Positions 26,281 to 34,616 of a DNA stretch of 64,000 bases are shown piece by piece. The DNA is from Spongiimicrobium salis (GTDB lineage: Bacteria > Bacteroidota > Bacteroidia > Flavobacteriales > Flavobacteriaceae). The stretch covers positions 372,001 through 436,000 of the forward strand of contig NZ_JBHEQA010000002.1 of the NCBI RefSeq assembly GCF_043678055.1. Direction: 5' to 3'. Position numbers and translations under genes: made by a program. Every line of letters starts with the position of its first letter. Position 1 is the stretch's first letter. A model generated the notes under the pieces. The model was given only the letters and a program-made list of their open reading frames with translations, was not told the origin of the DNA and made no database searches.

Positions 26281-26370
26281 TTAGTGATATCTTCTTTTGG
26301 CATTCCATCCAAAACCAATACTAGTTGTTGTACTTGCTTTTCTGTTTTTAAAAGTGTTTATAGTTCTCAT
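26281..26370 (-). CDS. Small peptide gene, 29 residues (array gene 1)
   Basis: Promoter-proximal copy: ATG at 26370, TAA at 26281. Nucleotide-wise the most diverged of the three, yet only one residue differs from array gene 3 (Ala18 to Ile). Start-to-start period to the next copy is 144 bases. A 7-bp inverted repeat at 26432-26452 lies upstream. Confidence 0.72.
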   Translation of the reverse strand: MRTINTFKNRKASTTTSIGFGWNAKRRYH

Positions 26371-26431
26371 AATGTTGTATTGTTTTATTGTTGTTATACT
26401 TACTAGACGAGGAGGGAATATTTTTGTTACA

Positions 26432-26452
26432 GTACTATGCATTAAATAGTAC
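26432..26452. promoter_or_regulatory. Palindrome upstream of the small peptide array
   Basis: GTACTAT / ATAGTAC with a 7-base loop, 62 bases upstream of the first small gene. Possible operator or 5'-leader hairpin. A TAAATTTG element (reverse strand, 26487-26494) just beyond it could be the -7 element of the array promoter, though no clear -33 TTTG is seen. Confidence 0.4.
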
Positions 26453-26707
26453 CGTTTTTAGCATAATTTAACATATTTTGAATATTCAAATTTATTTAGT
26501 ATATTGATAATCAGATATTTAACTAAAATTAATTTTTTTTTACTTTTTTTGAAATTTTTTCATTTTTGTCGTTTTTTCTCAAATAAGAAGTATTTCAATA
26601 GGGTAGGAGAGCGGCAAAATTGTAGCGTAAAGGCATTTAAAAAATAAATAATATCTTTATTAATAGGATAAGGCATACTATTTGTTAACTTTTAAAAAAA
26701 CAATAGA

Positions 26708-27238
26708 ATGAAAAAGAAGTATATACTAGTGGTATTTGTTTTGTTTGGTCTCCTGGGCACACAAGCACAGAGCCGGTCGGAACGGAAGAAAGAGCGTAAA
26801 GAAAAGAAGGCAGCTGCTTATGAGGAAACGAAAGCCTTGGTGACGGAAGGTGCTTTCTTCTTTAGAGGGGATTGGGCACATCCCTTGGGCGGACAGCGAA
26901 TCAGCTTAATCAATAATTATAATGAACTAAAGTTACAAGAAGGCAACCTAAAGGCCTTTTTTCCCTACTTTGGGGTCGTACATCGTTTGGGAAGGTATCC
27001 CAACAACGGCGGAGGGATTCAATTTGAGTTACCCGTTGAGGAATCGGACTATGCTATGGAAATTGATGACGAAAAACGCCGTATTCTAATTTCTTTTTCT
27101 GTAGAAAACGATTCAGAGTTCTTTAATGTTACCATGGCCATTTATGGGGAGGGAAGAACTTTTATTACGGTGGCCAGTAGTAACCGACAGAGCATTAAGT
27201 ACAACGGAAAAATATTGCCATTGCCGAAAGAGAGTTAG
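26708..27238 (+). CDS. DUF4251 protein with signal peptide
   Basis: 176 residues, signal peptide MKKKYILVVFVLFGLLGTQAQ, then a Lys/Arg/Glu-rich linker and the DUF4251 core (AFFFRGDWAHPLGGQRISL ... LKAFFPYFGVVHRLGRYPNNGG ... FNVTMAIYGEGRTFITVAS). Predicted periplasmic or outer-membrane-associated beta protein of unknown function. Divergent from the small peptide array; the 337 bases between them are very AT-rich. Confidence 0.88.
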   Translation: MKKKYILVVFVLFGLLGTQAQSRSERKKERKEKKAAAYEETKALVTEGAFFFRGDWAHPLGGQRISLINNYNELKLQEGNLKAFFPYFGVVHRLGRYPNNGGGIQFELPVEESDYAMEIDDEKRRILISFSVENDSEFFNVTMAIYGEGRTFITVASSNRQSIKYNGKILPLPKES

Positions 27239-27350
27239 TCTTGGATGCTAATTTCCACTCCATATCTTAAAGAACACTTTTTGGAATCACTATCCGTATA
27301 GGACCATAAGTATTGGCGTATATTTGCAGTTTTGCAATAGCAGCGCTTAT

Positions 27351-28193
27351 ATGGATCTTAAAAAGGCAATTTACTTTATGGTACTCAGTACCATGGCTTT
27401 TACCGGAATGAACGGTTTGGTGAAATACCTTAGTGATTATAACGCCTATCAGTTGGTATTCTTTAGATCTGGAGGTTCCCTCTTTTTTACCTTTGGTTTT
27501 TTATGGACGCATAAGATTCCCATCTTGGGTAAAGAACGAAAATTACTGGTGGCCCGTGGGCTGGTAGGGGTCAGTTCCATGCTGTTGTTCTTTATGGCCA
27601 TTGACTATATGCCTATAGGTTCAGCTGTGGCTTTACGTTATATTTCGCCCATTTTTGCCACTATTTTTGCCATCCTACTATTAAAGGAACGCGTAAAACC
27701 CTTACAATGGATCTTCTTCCTGATGGCTTTTGCGGGTGTCTTTGTCCTCAAAGGCTTTGATGGCGCAATTCCCTTAAAAGGCTTTCTTTTTGTGGTCCTA
27801 GCTTCCCTTTTTAGTGGACTAGTCTATATTATCATCCGAAAAATTGGAAATAGGGAACATCCGGTGGTCATTGTCAATTATTTTATGTGTATCGCCACTA
27901 TTGTTGGCGGAATCTTATCTATTTTTCACTGGACAACTCCAACCTTAATAGATACCGCCTTACTGCTAAGTTTGGGATGCTTTGGCTATTTCGGACAATT
28001 GTTTATGACCAAAGCCTTTCAATTGGGCGAAACCAATGTTATTGCCCCTTTAAAATATGTAGAGGTCATTTTTGCCATTATCGTAGGGGTAGGATTCTTG
28101 GATGAGACCTATACCCTTTGGAGTTTTATCGGCATGTTGATGATTATTGGGGGTATGCTATTGAATATATGGTATAAGAAAAGATCGAGTTAA
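27351..28193 (+). CDS. EamA/DMT-family transporter
   Basis: The frame is open from a TTG at 27324, but the ATG at 27351 (MDLKKAIYFMVLST) is preferred. About 280 residues, ten hydrophobic segments in two EamA halves, each ending in a short basic loop. The half-repeat motifs YISPIFATIFAILLLKERVKP and APLKYVEVIFAIIVG are characteristic. Probable metabolite exporter of the inner membrane; substrate unknown. Its 3' end runs into simple repeats. Confidence 0.92.
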   Translation: MDLKKAIYFMVLSTMAFTGMNGLVKYLSDYNAYQLVFFRSGGSLFFTFGFLWTHKIPILGKERKLLVARGLVGVSSMLLFFMAIDYMPIGSAVALRYISPIFATIFAILLLKERVKPLQWIFFLMAFAGVFVLKGFDGAIPLKGFLFVVLASLFSGLVYIIIRKIGNREHPVVIVNYFMCIATIVGGILSIFHWTTPTLIDTALLLSLGCFGYFGQLFMTKAFQLGETNVIAPLKYVEVIFAIIVGVGFLDETYTLWSFIGMLMIIGGMLLNIWYKKRSS

Positions 28194-28310
28194 GTTCAAT
28201 TACAAAGTTCAAAATACAAAGTTCAATTACAAAGTTCAAGTTCAAAGTTCAAAGTTCAAAATTTAAAGCTCAAGTAAAAAAAGTTCAAGTCTAGAAAAAG
28301 TTCAAGTTTT
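28194..28310. repeat. Degenerate AAAGTTCA-type repeat tract
   Basis: About a dozen loosely spaced copies of AAGTTCAA / AAAGTTCA start at the base after the EamA stop codon. Spacing is irregular, unlike the exact array that follows. No coding potential. Confidence 0.8.
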
Positions 28311-28330
28311 AATATCAAATAATTATTTTT

Positions 28331-28583
28331 CCTAACTCCTAACTCCTAACTCCTAACTCCTAACTCCTAACTCCTAACTCCTAACTCCTAACTCCTAACT
28401 CCTAACTNNNNNNNNNNNNNNNNNNNNNNNNNNNNNNNNNNNNNNNNNNNNNNNNNNNNNNNNNNNNNNNNNNNNNNNNNNNNNNNNNNNNNNNNNNNNN
28501 NNNNACTCCTAACTCCTAACTCCTAACTCCTAACTCCTAACTCCTAACTCCTAACTCCTAACTCCTAACTCCTAACTCCTAAC
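28331..28583. repeat. 7-bp tandem array (CCTAACT) with assembly gap
   Basis: Eleven perfect copies (28331-28407), a run of 97 N (28408-28504), then part of a unit plus ten perfect copies and one degenerate copy. The opposite strand reads AGTTAGG. The true copy number is unknown because of the gap. The array lies between convergent genes and overlaps the end of the MFS gene. Confidence 0.95.
28408..28504. other. Assembly gap (97 N) in the 7-bp array
   Basis: Unknown bases flanked on both sides by the same 7-bp repeat, so the assembly failed to span the array. Confidence 0.95.
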
Positions 28584-29795
28584 GCCTAGGGCTTGTTTCT
28601 TATATTTTTTACTTCGTTTTAAATACAGTAGAATAAGGAGGGAAATACTGGCACAGACCAAAAAGCCCAAAAACAAGGGTAGGGGACTGTCCACCACATA
28701 ACCCCCGATAAAGCCACTGATGGGAACCGCCATGATGGTAGAAATAAAGCCAGTGATAGCGGAACCAATGCCTGCAATATGTCCCAAGGGTTCCATGGCC
28801 AAAGCCCGGAGGTTTCCAAATAGGAATCCGATAGCGAAAAATTGCAATCCAAAAAAGAGCAACAAAATGCCAATACTGGGGTGTACGGTATGGGAATACA
28901 ATAGGATATAGAGTAGGGAAACCCCGAAAAATGCTAGGAGGGAGGCGGTCACTAATTTCTCCATCCCATATTTTAAGACCCAACTCCCGTTGAGAAAAGT
29001 GGCTGCACCGATAGAGATGGCCAGAAGCGCAAAAATATAGGGAAACTCCTCTTTCAATTGGTATTGTTCTTCAAAAATCTGCTGGGAAGTACTGAGGTAC
29101 ACCATAAAAGAACCGACAATAAAACCAGAGATGAGTGTATAACCAATGGTTGATCGGTGCCGTATCAATTCCAGAAAACCATTTTTAAAAATATGTAATC
29201 GGAAAGGCCGCCGTAGCTCGACTTCCAGAGTTTCTTCCTGTCGCTTCCAAAACCAGAGTATCACGATAACAGTAAAGAGGAGCTGTACATAGAAAATAGC
29301 TTCCCAGGAATAATGGTCCAATACAAATTTCCCCATGGCCGGGGCAACGATCGGCACCAGAATAAAGACCACCGTAATGAAAGACATGATTCGCGCCATA
29401 TAGTCTCCGCTGTATTTATCCCGGATCATGGCAATACTAATGGTTCTAGGAGCGGAGAGTCCTATTCCCTGTAAAATTCGCCCCGTGATCATTACCGTTA
29501 AATTATCCGCAAAAATGCAAATAAAACTAGCAATGATAAATAGGGCAAAACCCAGATAAACAATAGGTTTTCTTCCTAAACTATCCGAAATGGGGCCAAA
29601 CAAGAGCGGGCCCACGCCCAAGCCAAGAAAAAACATGGTAATCAGCAATTGACTGTCCGTATTGGAGGTCGTGCCAATGGTAATGCCAATGACATCCAAT
29701 GCCGGTAATAAGGCATCCAGGGACAAGGCCACAATAGACATCAATGAGGCCATTAAGGCTATGAATTCCAGCTGCTTCCATCTTGTTTTTAACAT
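28572..29795 (-). CDS. MFS drug-resistance transporter, Bcr/CflA type
   Basis: The in-frame TTG at 29813 is less likely than the ATG at 29795 (MLKTRWKQLEFIALMASLMS), giving about 407 residues. Twelve hydrophobic segments; GPLLFGPISDSLGRKPIVYLG matches the loop 2-3 motif, and the early MSIVALSLDALLPALDVIG is typical for the Bcr/CflA subgroup. Proton-driven exporter; substrate unknown. The last residues and the stop codon come from the 7-bp repeat array (…GVRS then TAG). Confidence 0.92.
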   Translation of the reverse strand: MLKTRWKQLEFIALMASLMSIVALSLDALLPALDVIGITIGTTSNTDSQLLITMFFLGLGVGPLLFGPISDSLGRKPIVYLGFALFIIASFICIFADNLTVMITGRILQGIGLSAPRTISIAMIRDKYSGDYMARIMSFITVVFILVPIVAPAMGKFVLDHYSWEAIFYVQLLFTVIVILWFWKRQEETLEVELRRPFRLHIFKNGFLELIRHRSTIGYTLISGFIVGSFMVYLSTSQQIFEEQYQLKEEFPYIFALLAISIGAATFLNGSWVLKYGMEKLVTASLLAFFGVSLLYILLYSHTVHPSIGILLLFFGLQFFAIGFLFGNLRALAMEPLGHIAGIGSAITGFISTIMAVPISGFIGGYVVDSPLPLFLGFLVCASISLLILLYLKRSKKYKKQALGVRS

Positions 29796-29876
29796 CCTGC
29801 AAAAGTACTGCAATTTCCCTTAAAAAGAACCCTTGGAATGTCATGGAAATGTAAAGAAGTGCAAGAAGTTCTATTT

Positions 29877-29910
29877 TTTGGGGCAGCCATAGCTGATTTA
29901 CTTATATTTG
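29877..29910 (+). promoter_or_regulatory. Candidate Bacteroidota promoter for the TerC gene
   Basis: TTTG (29877-29880), 22-base spacer, TATATTTG (29903-29910), which fits the TTTG / TAnnTTTG consensus. The predicted leader before the ATG at 29943 is about 28 bases. Confidence 0.5.
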
Positions 29911-29942
29911 AATTTTAATTCACCAAACCCTATTACACAATT

Positions 29943-30716
29943 ATGGAAGGCCTTTTTACCCTCGAAAATTTTATTACCCTTGCAATGCTCACGCTCTTAC
30001 AAGCCGTACTGGGACTGGATAACCTCTTGTACATTTCTTTAGAATCCAAACGAGCTCCGGAGGAAAAACAAGCGCGCGTAAGGGCCATTGGAATTGGCCT
30101 TGCCATTGTATTGCGGATCATACTTCTGTTTGTCTTGATTCGGGTGATTGCCTATTTCCAGGAACCCATTTTTGGTTTTGATATGACAGATGTGTTGGAG
30201 GGACATTTCAATATCCATAGTCTAATCGTTTTGGCTGGAGGTGCATTTATCATGTATACGGCCGTAAAAGAGATTTGGCATATGCTAAAAATAGAGGACG
30301 AACATAAAGTAACGGATAGCAAACCCAAATCCATAAATATGATCATTACGTCCATTGTGATCATGAACCTTGTATTCTCTTTTGACTCCATTTTGAGTGC
30401 CATGGCCTTGACCGATGTCTTTTGGGTGATGGCGACCGCCATTATCATTGGAGGCTTACTCATGATCTGGCTGGCCGGAAGGGTGTCCAATTTCCTGAAA
30501 AAGAACAGAATGTACGAGGTGCTAGGGCTATTTATTTTATTTATTGTGGGGATTATGTTGTTGTCCGAAGGAGGGCATTTGGCCCACTTAAAACTCTTTG
30601 GCAATGAAGTAACACCTATGAGCAAGACCACTTTTTACTTTGTTATTGTCGTCTTGGTGGTCATAGATATTATTCAATCCAAATACCAAAAGAAATTAGC
30701 TGGAGGAGGTAAGTAG
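29943..30716 (+). CDS. TerC-family membrane protein
   Basis: 257 residues, seven hydrophobic segments. The family motif LGLDNLLYI (Asp near residue 26) and a second acidic motif FSFDSILSAMAL are present; both carry the in-membrane Asp residues linked to metal-ion transport in TerC/Alx proteins (manganese export). Likely an inner-membrane Mn2+ or other metal exporter. Forms an operon with the next gene (5-base gap). Confidence 0.92.
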   Translation: MEGLFTLENFITLAMLTLLQAVLGLDNLLYISLESKRAPEEKQARVRAIGIGLAIVLRIILLFVLIRVIAYFQEPIFGFDMTDVLEGHFNIHSLIVLAGGAFIMYTAVKEIWHMLKIEDEHKVTDSKPKSINMIITSIVIMNLVFSFDSILSAMALTDVFWVMATAIIIGGLLMIWLAGRVSNFLKKNRMYEVLGLFILFIVGIMLLSEGGHLAHLKLFGNEVTPMSKTTFYFVIVVLVVIDIIQSKYQKKLAGGGK

Positions 30717-30721
30717 CATTC

Positions 30722-32029
30722 ATGGCATTGGATAAATCACAAAAAGCAGCCGAATTTAGAGCAACCAGTTGGCAGTTGGAACTGTTGATTACTGGGGGAA
30801 TTATCTATACGCTCTATACCAGTACGGATTTCTTCAAAGCTTTTTATGTCTCCCATTATCCCATTCTGGACTTTAACCATTATAAAATATTAGGCTTTTT
30901 TGGGGTCTATATCCTGAGTAGAGCCTTACTTTTTGGATTTGGGGCCAATTTGATCCTACGTACGGTTTGGTTTGCGTATAAGGCCATCGACTATTGGTAT
31001 CCACAGGGCATTGCCTTTAAAAATCTGGATGTTCCGACCTATAAAAAAACGCAATTAAAACAGGCGAACAATGCCGAAGCACGCCTGAATACCTTGGAGA
31101 AATGGGCCAGTTTAAGCTTTAGTTTTGCCATACTATTTACCTTTATCGTGGTCAGCACTTTGGTGGTCTGCTTGCTGATCTGTAGTATATTATTGGAGGT
31201 TTTTGGTCTTGAGGATTTGGTGTATTATCCCGCATTTAACTACGGTTTGGCCATTGTGATATTGCTTACCCAGTTGGGAGTCTTCCAAGGCCTGAATGTA
31301 AAGACAAAATTTGCACGATTAAATGCCTTGGGTAGTTTTTTAAGCAAGGTCTATTACTATGTCAGCGGCTTGTTTTTGTACCAAAGGGAATTATTGGTAT
31401 TGCGGACCAATGGCCGAAAATGGGTCCTTGTGGCCTTTGGAAGCCTGTATTTGGTATTGGCTTCATTGATTTCCATCAATCAAATCGGGGAATTCTACGA
31501 TGCAGGAACCTTTGAATTCAATTGGTGGGATAGCCGTAAGACCTATGAACAACCCACGGTCTATTCCATGAATTCCAGACGCTATGGAGAAAACCTGAAG
31601 GAAGGGGATGGGTTTTTCTTGGGCGGCATACAGAGCGAAGTGGTCAAAGACAAGCATATTAAACTCTTTGTGGTGCATTGGAATTGGTTCGATGGTTATA
31701 TGCAACATGCCATGGATAGTCTGCAGATGAAGGCCAAGGCACCCAAGTTTGAATCCGATTCCGTAGGGAGGGCCTTTTATAACGAACAACACCGCAAATA
31801 TCAAAAAGCCGTTAACAGCCTGATCAAAGTGAAGATCGATTCCACCGAAATTCCAGAATTGCGCTGGGAACGCTATAAACATCCCAAAACCCAAGAGGAA
31901 GGTTATTTGAGTTATATTTTGGCCGATAGCCTGAATACTGGCCGACATACCATGCAGGTGTTCCGGCAAATCCATTGGAAGGAAACCAGAAGGCAAAGTT
32001 GGTTTTCGCTACCATTTTGGGTGGAATAG
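30722..32029 (+). CDS. Uncharacterised membrane protein in the TerC operon
   Basis: 435 residues. Hydrophobic segments near 24-40, 58-80, 135-160, 175-195 and 235-252, then a ~180-residue soluble C-terminal region rich in Lys, Trp and His (HWNWFDGYMQHAMDS, HPKTQEEGYLSYILADS). I do not recognise the family. The tight spacing after TerC suggests that it works at the same membrane. Confidence 0.75.
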   Translation: MALDKSQKAAEFRATSWQLELLITGGIIYTLYTSTDFFKAFYVSHYPILDFNHYKILGFFGVYILSRALLFGFGANLILRTVWFAYKAIDYWYPQGIAFKNLDVPTYKKTQLKQANNAEARLNTLEKWASLSFSFAILFTFIVVSTLVVCLLICSILLEVFGLEDLVYYPAFNYGLAIVILLTQLGVFQGLNVKTKFARLNALGSFLSKVYYYVSGLFLYQRELLVLRTNGRKWVLVAFGSLYLVLASLISINQIGEFYDAGTFEFNWWDSRKTYEQPTVYSMNSRRYGENLKEGDGFFLGGIQSEVVKDKHIKLFVVHWNWFDGYMQHAMDSLQMKAKAPKFESDSVGRAFYNEQHRKYQKAVNSLIKVKIDSTEIPELRWERYKHPKTQEEGYLSYILADSLNTGRHTMQVFRQIHWKETRRQSWFSLPFWVE

Positions 32030-32207
32030 CTTTTTTAGAAAGATATGGGGCAAATATGGCGTTATATCGAATATCTTATGCTTTGATGGAGGGTATGACC
32101 GGATAGGGGCGTTTTGTTCATATATTGTTGAAAGAAAACTTTTTATGCGGTACTATCGTATATAAGGAAGACGTATTTTTGAGAGAACACATCCATCCCT
32201 ACAGAAA

Positions 32208-32546
32208 ATGAAAAAACAAATACTCGTAGTGGTATGCCTGACTTTGGGTATGCTATTTAGCACCAATTTGAGTGCACAGAAACGCCCGGCACAGTTACAG
32301 CAAAAATTGGAAGATAAGAAAGCCGAAGAAGCTGGACCTGTATTTTTGAAGTTCGAACCTAACTACAGCAAAAAGCAAGCGGCGATGTTGGCCGAGTTCA
32401 ACAGAAAAAAAGCACAGATCGATTCCATGGACATTTCGAAAGCAAAACGCCGAAGATTGCTGAAGGCCTTGTATAAGAATCGAAAAATGGGGATTACCTC
32501 CGGAACAAAACTCACCGAAACGACTTTCGAAGAGAAAGAGGAATAA
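32208..32546 (+). CDS. Small secreted hypothetical protein
   Basis: 112 residues with a good signal peptide (MKKQILVVVCLTLGMLFSTNLSAQ). The mature 88 residues are highly charged and mostly helical, with KAKRRRLLKALYKNRK near the C-terminus. No family recognised. It has its own promoter region (about 180 bases) and a terminator downstream. Confidence 0.7.
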   Translation: MKKQILVVVCLTLGMLFSTNLSAQKRPAQLQQKLEDKKAEEAGPVFLKFEPNYSKKQAAMLAEFNRKKAQIDSMDISKAKRRRLLKALYKNRKMGITSGTKLTETTFEEKEE

Positions 32547-32572
32547 AAATCTTATTTTTTTAATGAACAACG

Positions 32573-32596
32573 AAAACTCCTAACAGTAGGGGTTTT
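32573..32596 (+). terminator. Terminator after the small secreted protein
   Basis: AAAACTCCTA pairs with TAGGGGTTTT (one G-T pair), loop of four bases, followed by a weak T-run; 26 bases after the stop. Confidence 0.6.
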
Positions 32597-33118
<522 letters not shown>

Positions 33119-34585
33119 ATGAAAACATTAATTTTATCTCTGGCGGCCATGATCGGTCTTCAGTCCTATTCACAATCCAAGACCATTTTTGAAATTGCTT
33201 GCAATGGTAGCGTCCCTGTTTTGGATTCTCTTTTACAAAGCGCGGATATTAATAAAAAAAGTGGAAACCAGTCCAATCTCCTTCACTTTGCAACCTACTG
33301 TTCCAACGAGGATGTTTTTGACTACCTGCTAGAAAAAGAAATTGATTTCGATCATACCAATAAATTTAAGGATACACCATTGATGTATGCCGTACTGAGA
33401 CGCAATCTAAAAATGACCAAAGCACTTATTGATAAAGGCGCTACAGTAAATACTGTGAATAACGATAATCTTACGCCTTTATACAATGCGGTGCAGTCTG
33501 ATCATATGGAGTTGGTAACTCTTCTCTTAAATGCCAAAGCTGATGTTAACTTAGGCACTTCCCTACTTCACAAAGCCGTACTTAACAACAATTTAGAGCT
33601 GGTTAAAGAACTGATTGATAACACTACTAATATTGAAACTAAAAACGATTATGGCAACACACCATTGGCACTTGCCATACGAGAAGGTAATCCAGAAATA
33701 GCAGAATTTCTTATCACCAAGGGTGCAACCCTTAAAAATGTACCTCAATACAAATTAAAAGGTGCTTACCTAGGTCAAAAGGTACCGGATAGTGTTCCAT
33801 TGGTCTTTGCCAAAGGTTTTATTTCCACGGAGAATTTTGTACATAGCCCAACATTTTCCTCGGATGGAAACGAACTGTATTATACGGTTGAATCCCGACG
33901 CTATCACGGGGGGACCATATTTGAAACCAAGAAGGTCAATGGGGTTTGGACCTTACCTAAACCTGCAGCTATTAATGGCGATTTCAGAGAAATTGACCCT
34001 TACCTATCTAAAGACAATACTACCATGTACTACTGTACCAACAGGCCTATTAAAGAAGGGGATACTATACGGAATAATAGTGATTTATGGATGTTGAAAC
34101 GCACTGAGAATTCTTGGGGGAAACCTATATATTTAGGTCAAGCAGTGAATAACCAAGACCACAATGACTGGTTCCCTACACTTTCCGATAGTGGTCTTCT
34201 CTATTTTTCTACGGGACCTAGTCGCTCAAGCAATATTGTCTATTCTGTTTTTAAAGATGGTCTTTTTTCAAAACCTATAGATTTAGGACCTTTAGTAAAC
34301 TCGGAGCGTAGAGATTATGACCCAGTAGTAGCACCCGACGAAAGTTATATTATTTTTTCATCCAATAGGGAAAATGGTTTTGGTTCCGTTGATCTCTATA
34401 TAAGTTTTAAGGATAACAATGGCAAGTGGCAAGCGGCCATAAATATGGGCAGCTTAATTAATACAAAAACCATTGAATTTGCACCACGTCTATCCCCGGA
34501 TGGGAAGTTTTTATTCTTTAACAGAGGTGGAAGCATTTTTTGGGTTTCTACAAAGTGTATTGATAAATTAAAGGATAAGCGCTAA
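33119..34585 (+). CDS. Secreted ankyrin-repeat / PD40 propeller protein
   Basis: 488 residues, signal peptide MKTLILSLAAMIGLQSYSQ. Residues ~25-225 are five to six ankyrin repeats (for example KDTPLMYAVLRRNLKMTKALIDKGA and GNTPLALAIREGNPEIAEFLITKGA). Residues ~240-485 are a PD40/TolB-like beta-propeller (FSSDGNELYYTV, YLSKDNTTMYYCTN, PTLSDSGLLYFST, VVAPDESYIIFSSN, PRLSPDGKFLFFNR). Ankyrins in the periplasm are uncommon. It lies 31 bases before a LytS/LytTR pair and probably shares its transcript, so it may act as the signal-binding or output protein of that pair. Confidence 0.88.
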   Translation: MKTLILSLAAMIGLQSYSQSKTIFEIACNGSVPVLDSLLQSADINKKSGNQSNLLHFATYCSNEDVFDYLLEKEIDFDHTNKFKDTPLMYAVLRRNLKMTKALIDKGATVNTVNNDNLTPLYNAVQSDHMELVTLLLNAKADVNLGTSLLHKAVLNNNLELVKELIDNTTNIETKNDYGNTPLALAIREGNPEIAEFLITKGATLKNVPQYKLKGAYLGQKVPDSVPLVFAKGFISTENFVHSPTFSSDGNELYYTVESRRYHGGTIFETKKVNGVWTLPKPAAINGDFREIDPYLSKDNTTMYYCTNRPIKEGDTIRNNSDLWMLKRTENSWGKPIYLGQAVNNQDHNDWFPTLSDSGLLYFSTGPSRSSNIVYSVFKDGLFSKPIDLGPLVNSERRDYDPVVAPDESYIIFSSNRENGFGSVDLYISFKDNNGKWQAAINMGSLINTKTIEFAPRLSPDGKFLFFNRGGSIFWVSTKCIDKLKDKR

Positions 34586-34616
34586 ATTTTTTAAATTACC
34601 CCTAAATACCAATAGT

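Noticed and set aside
18002..26370. CPBP protease as immunity protein for the small peptides
   Set aside because: About 7 kb and several unrelated operons separate them, and CPBP proteins are common; nothing in the sequence links them.
28331..28583. CRISPR array
   Set aside because: The repeat unit is 7 bases without spacers; it is a simple tandem repeat.
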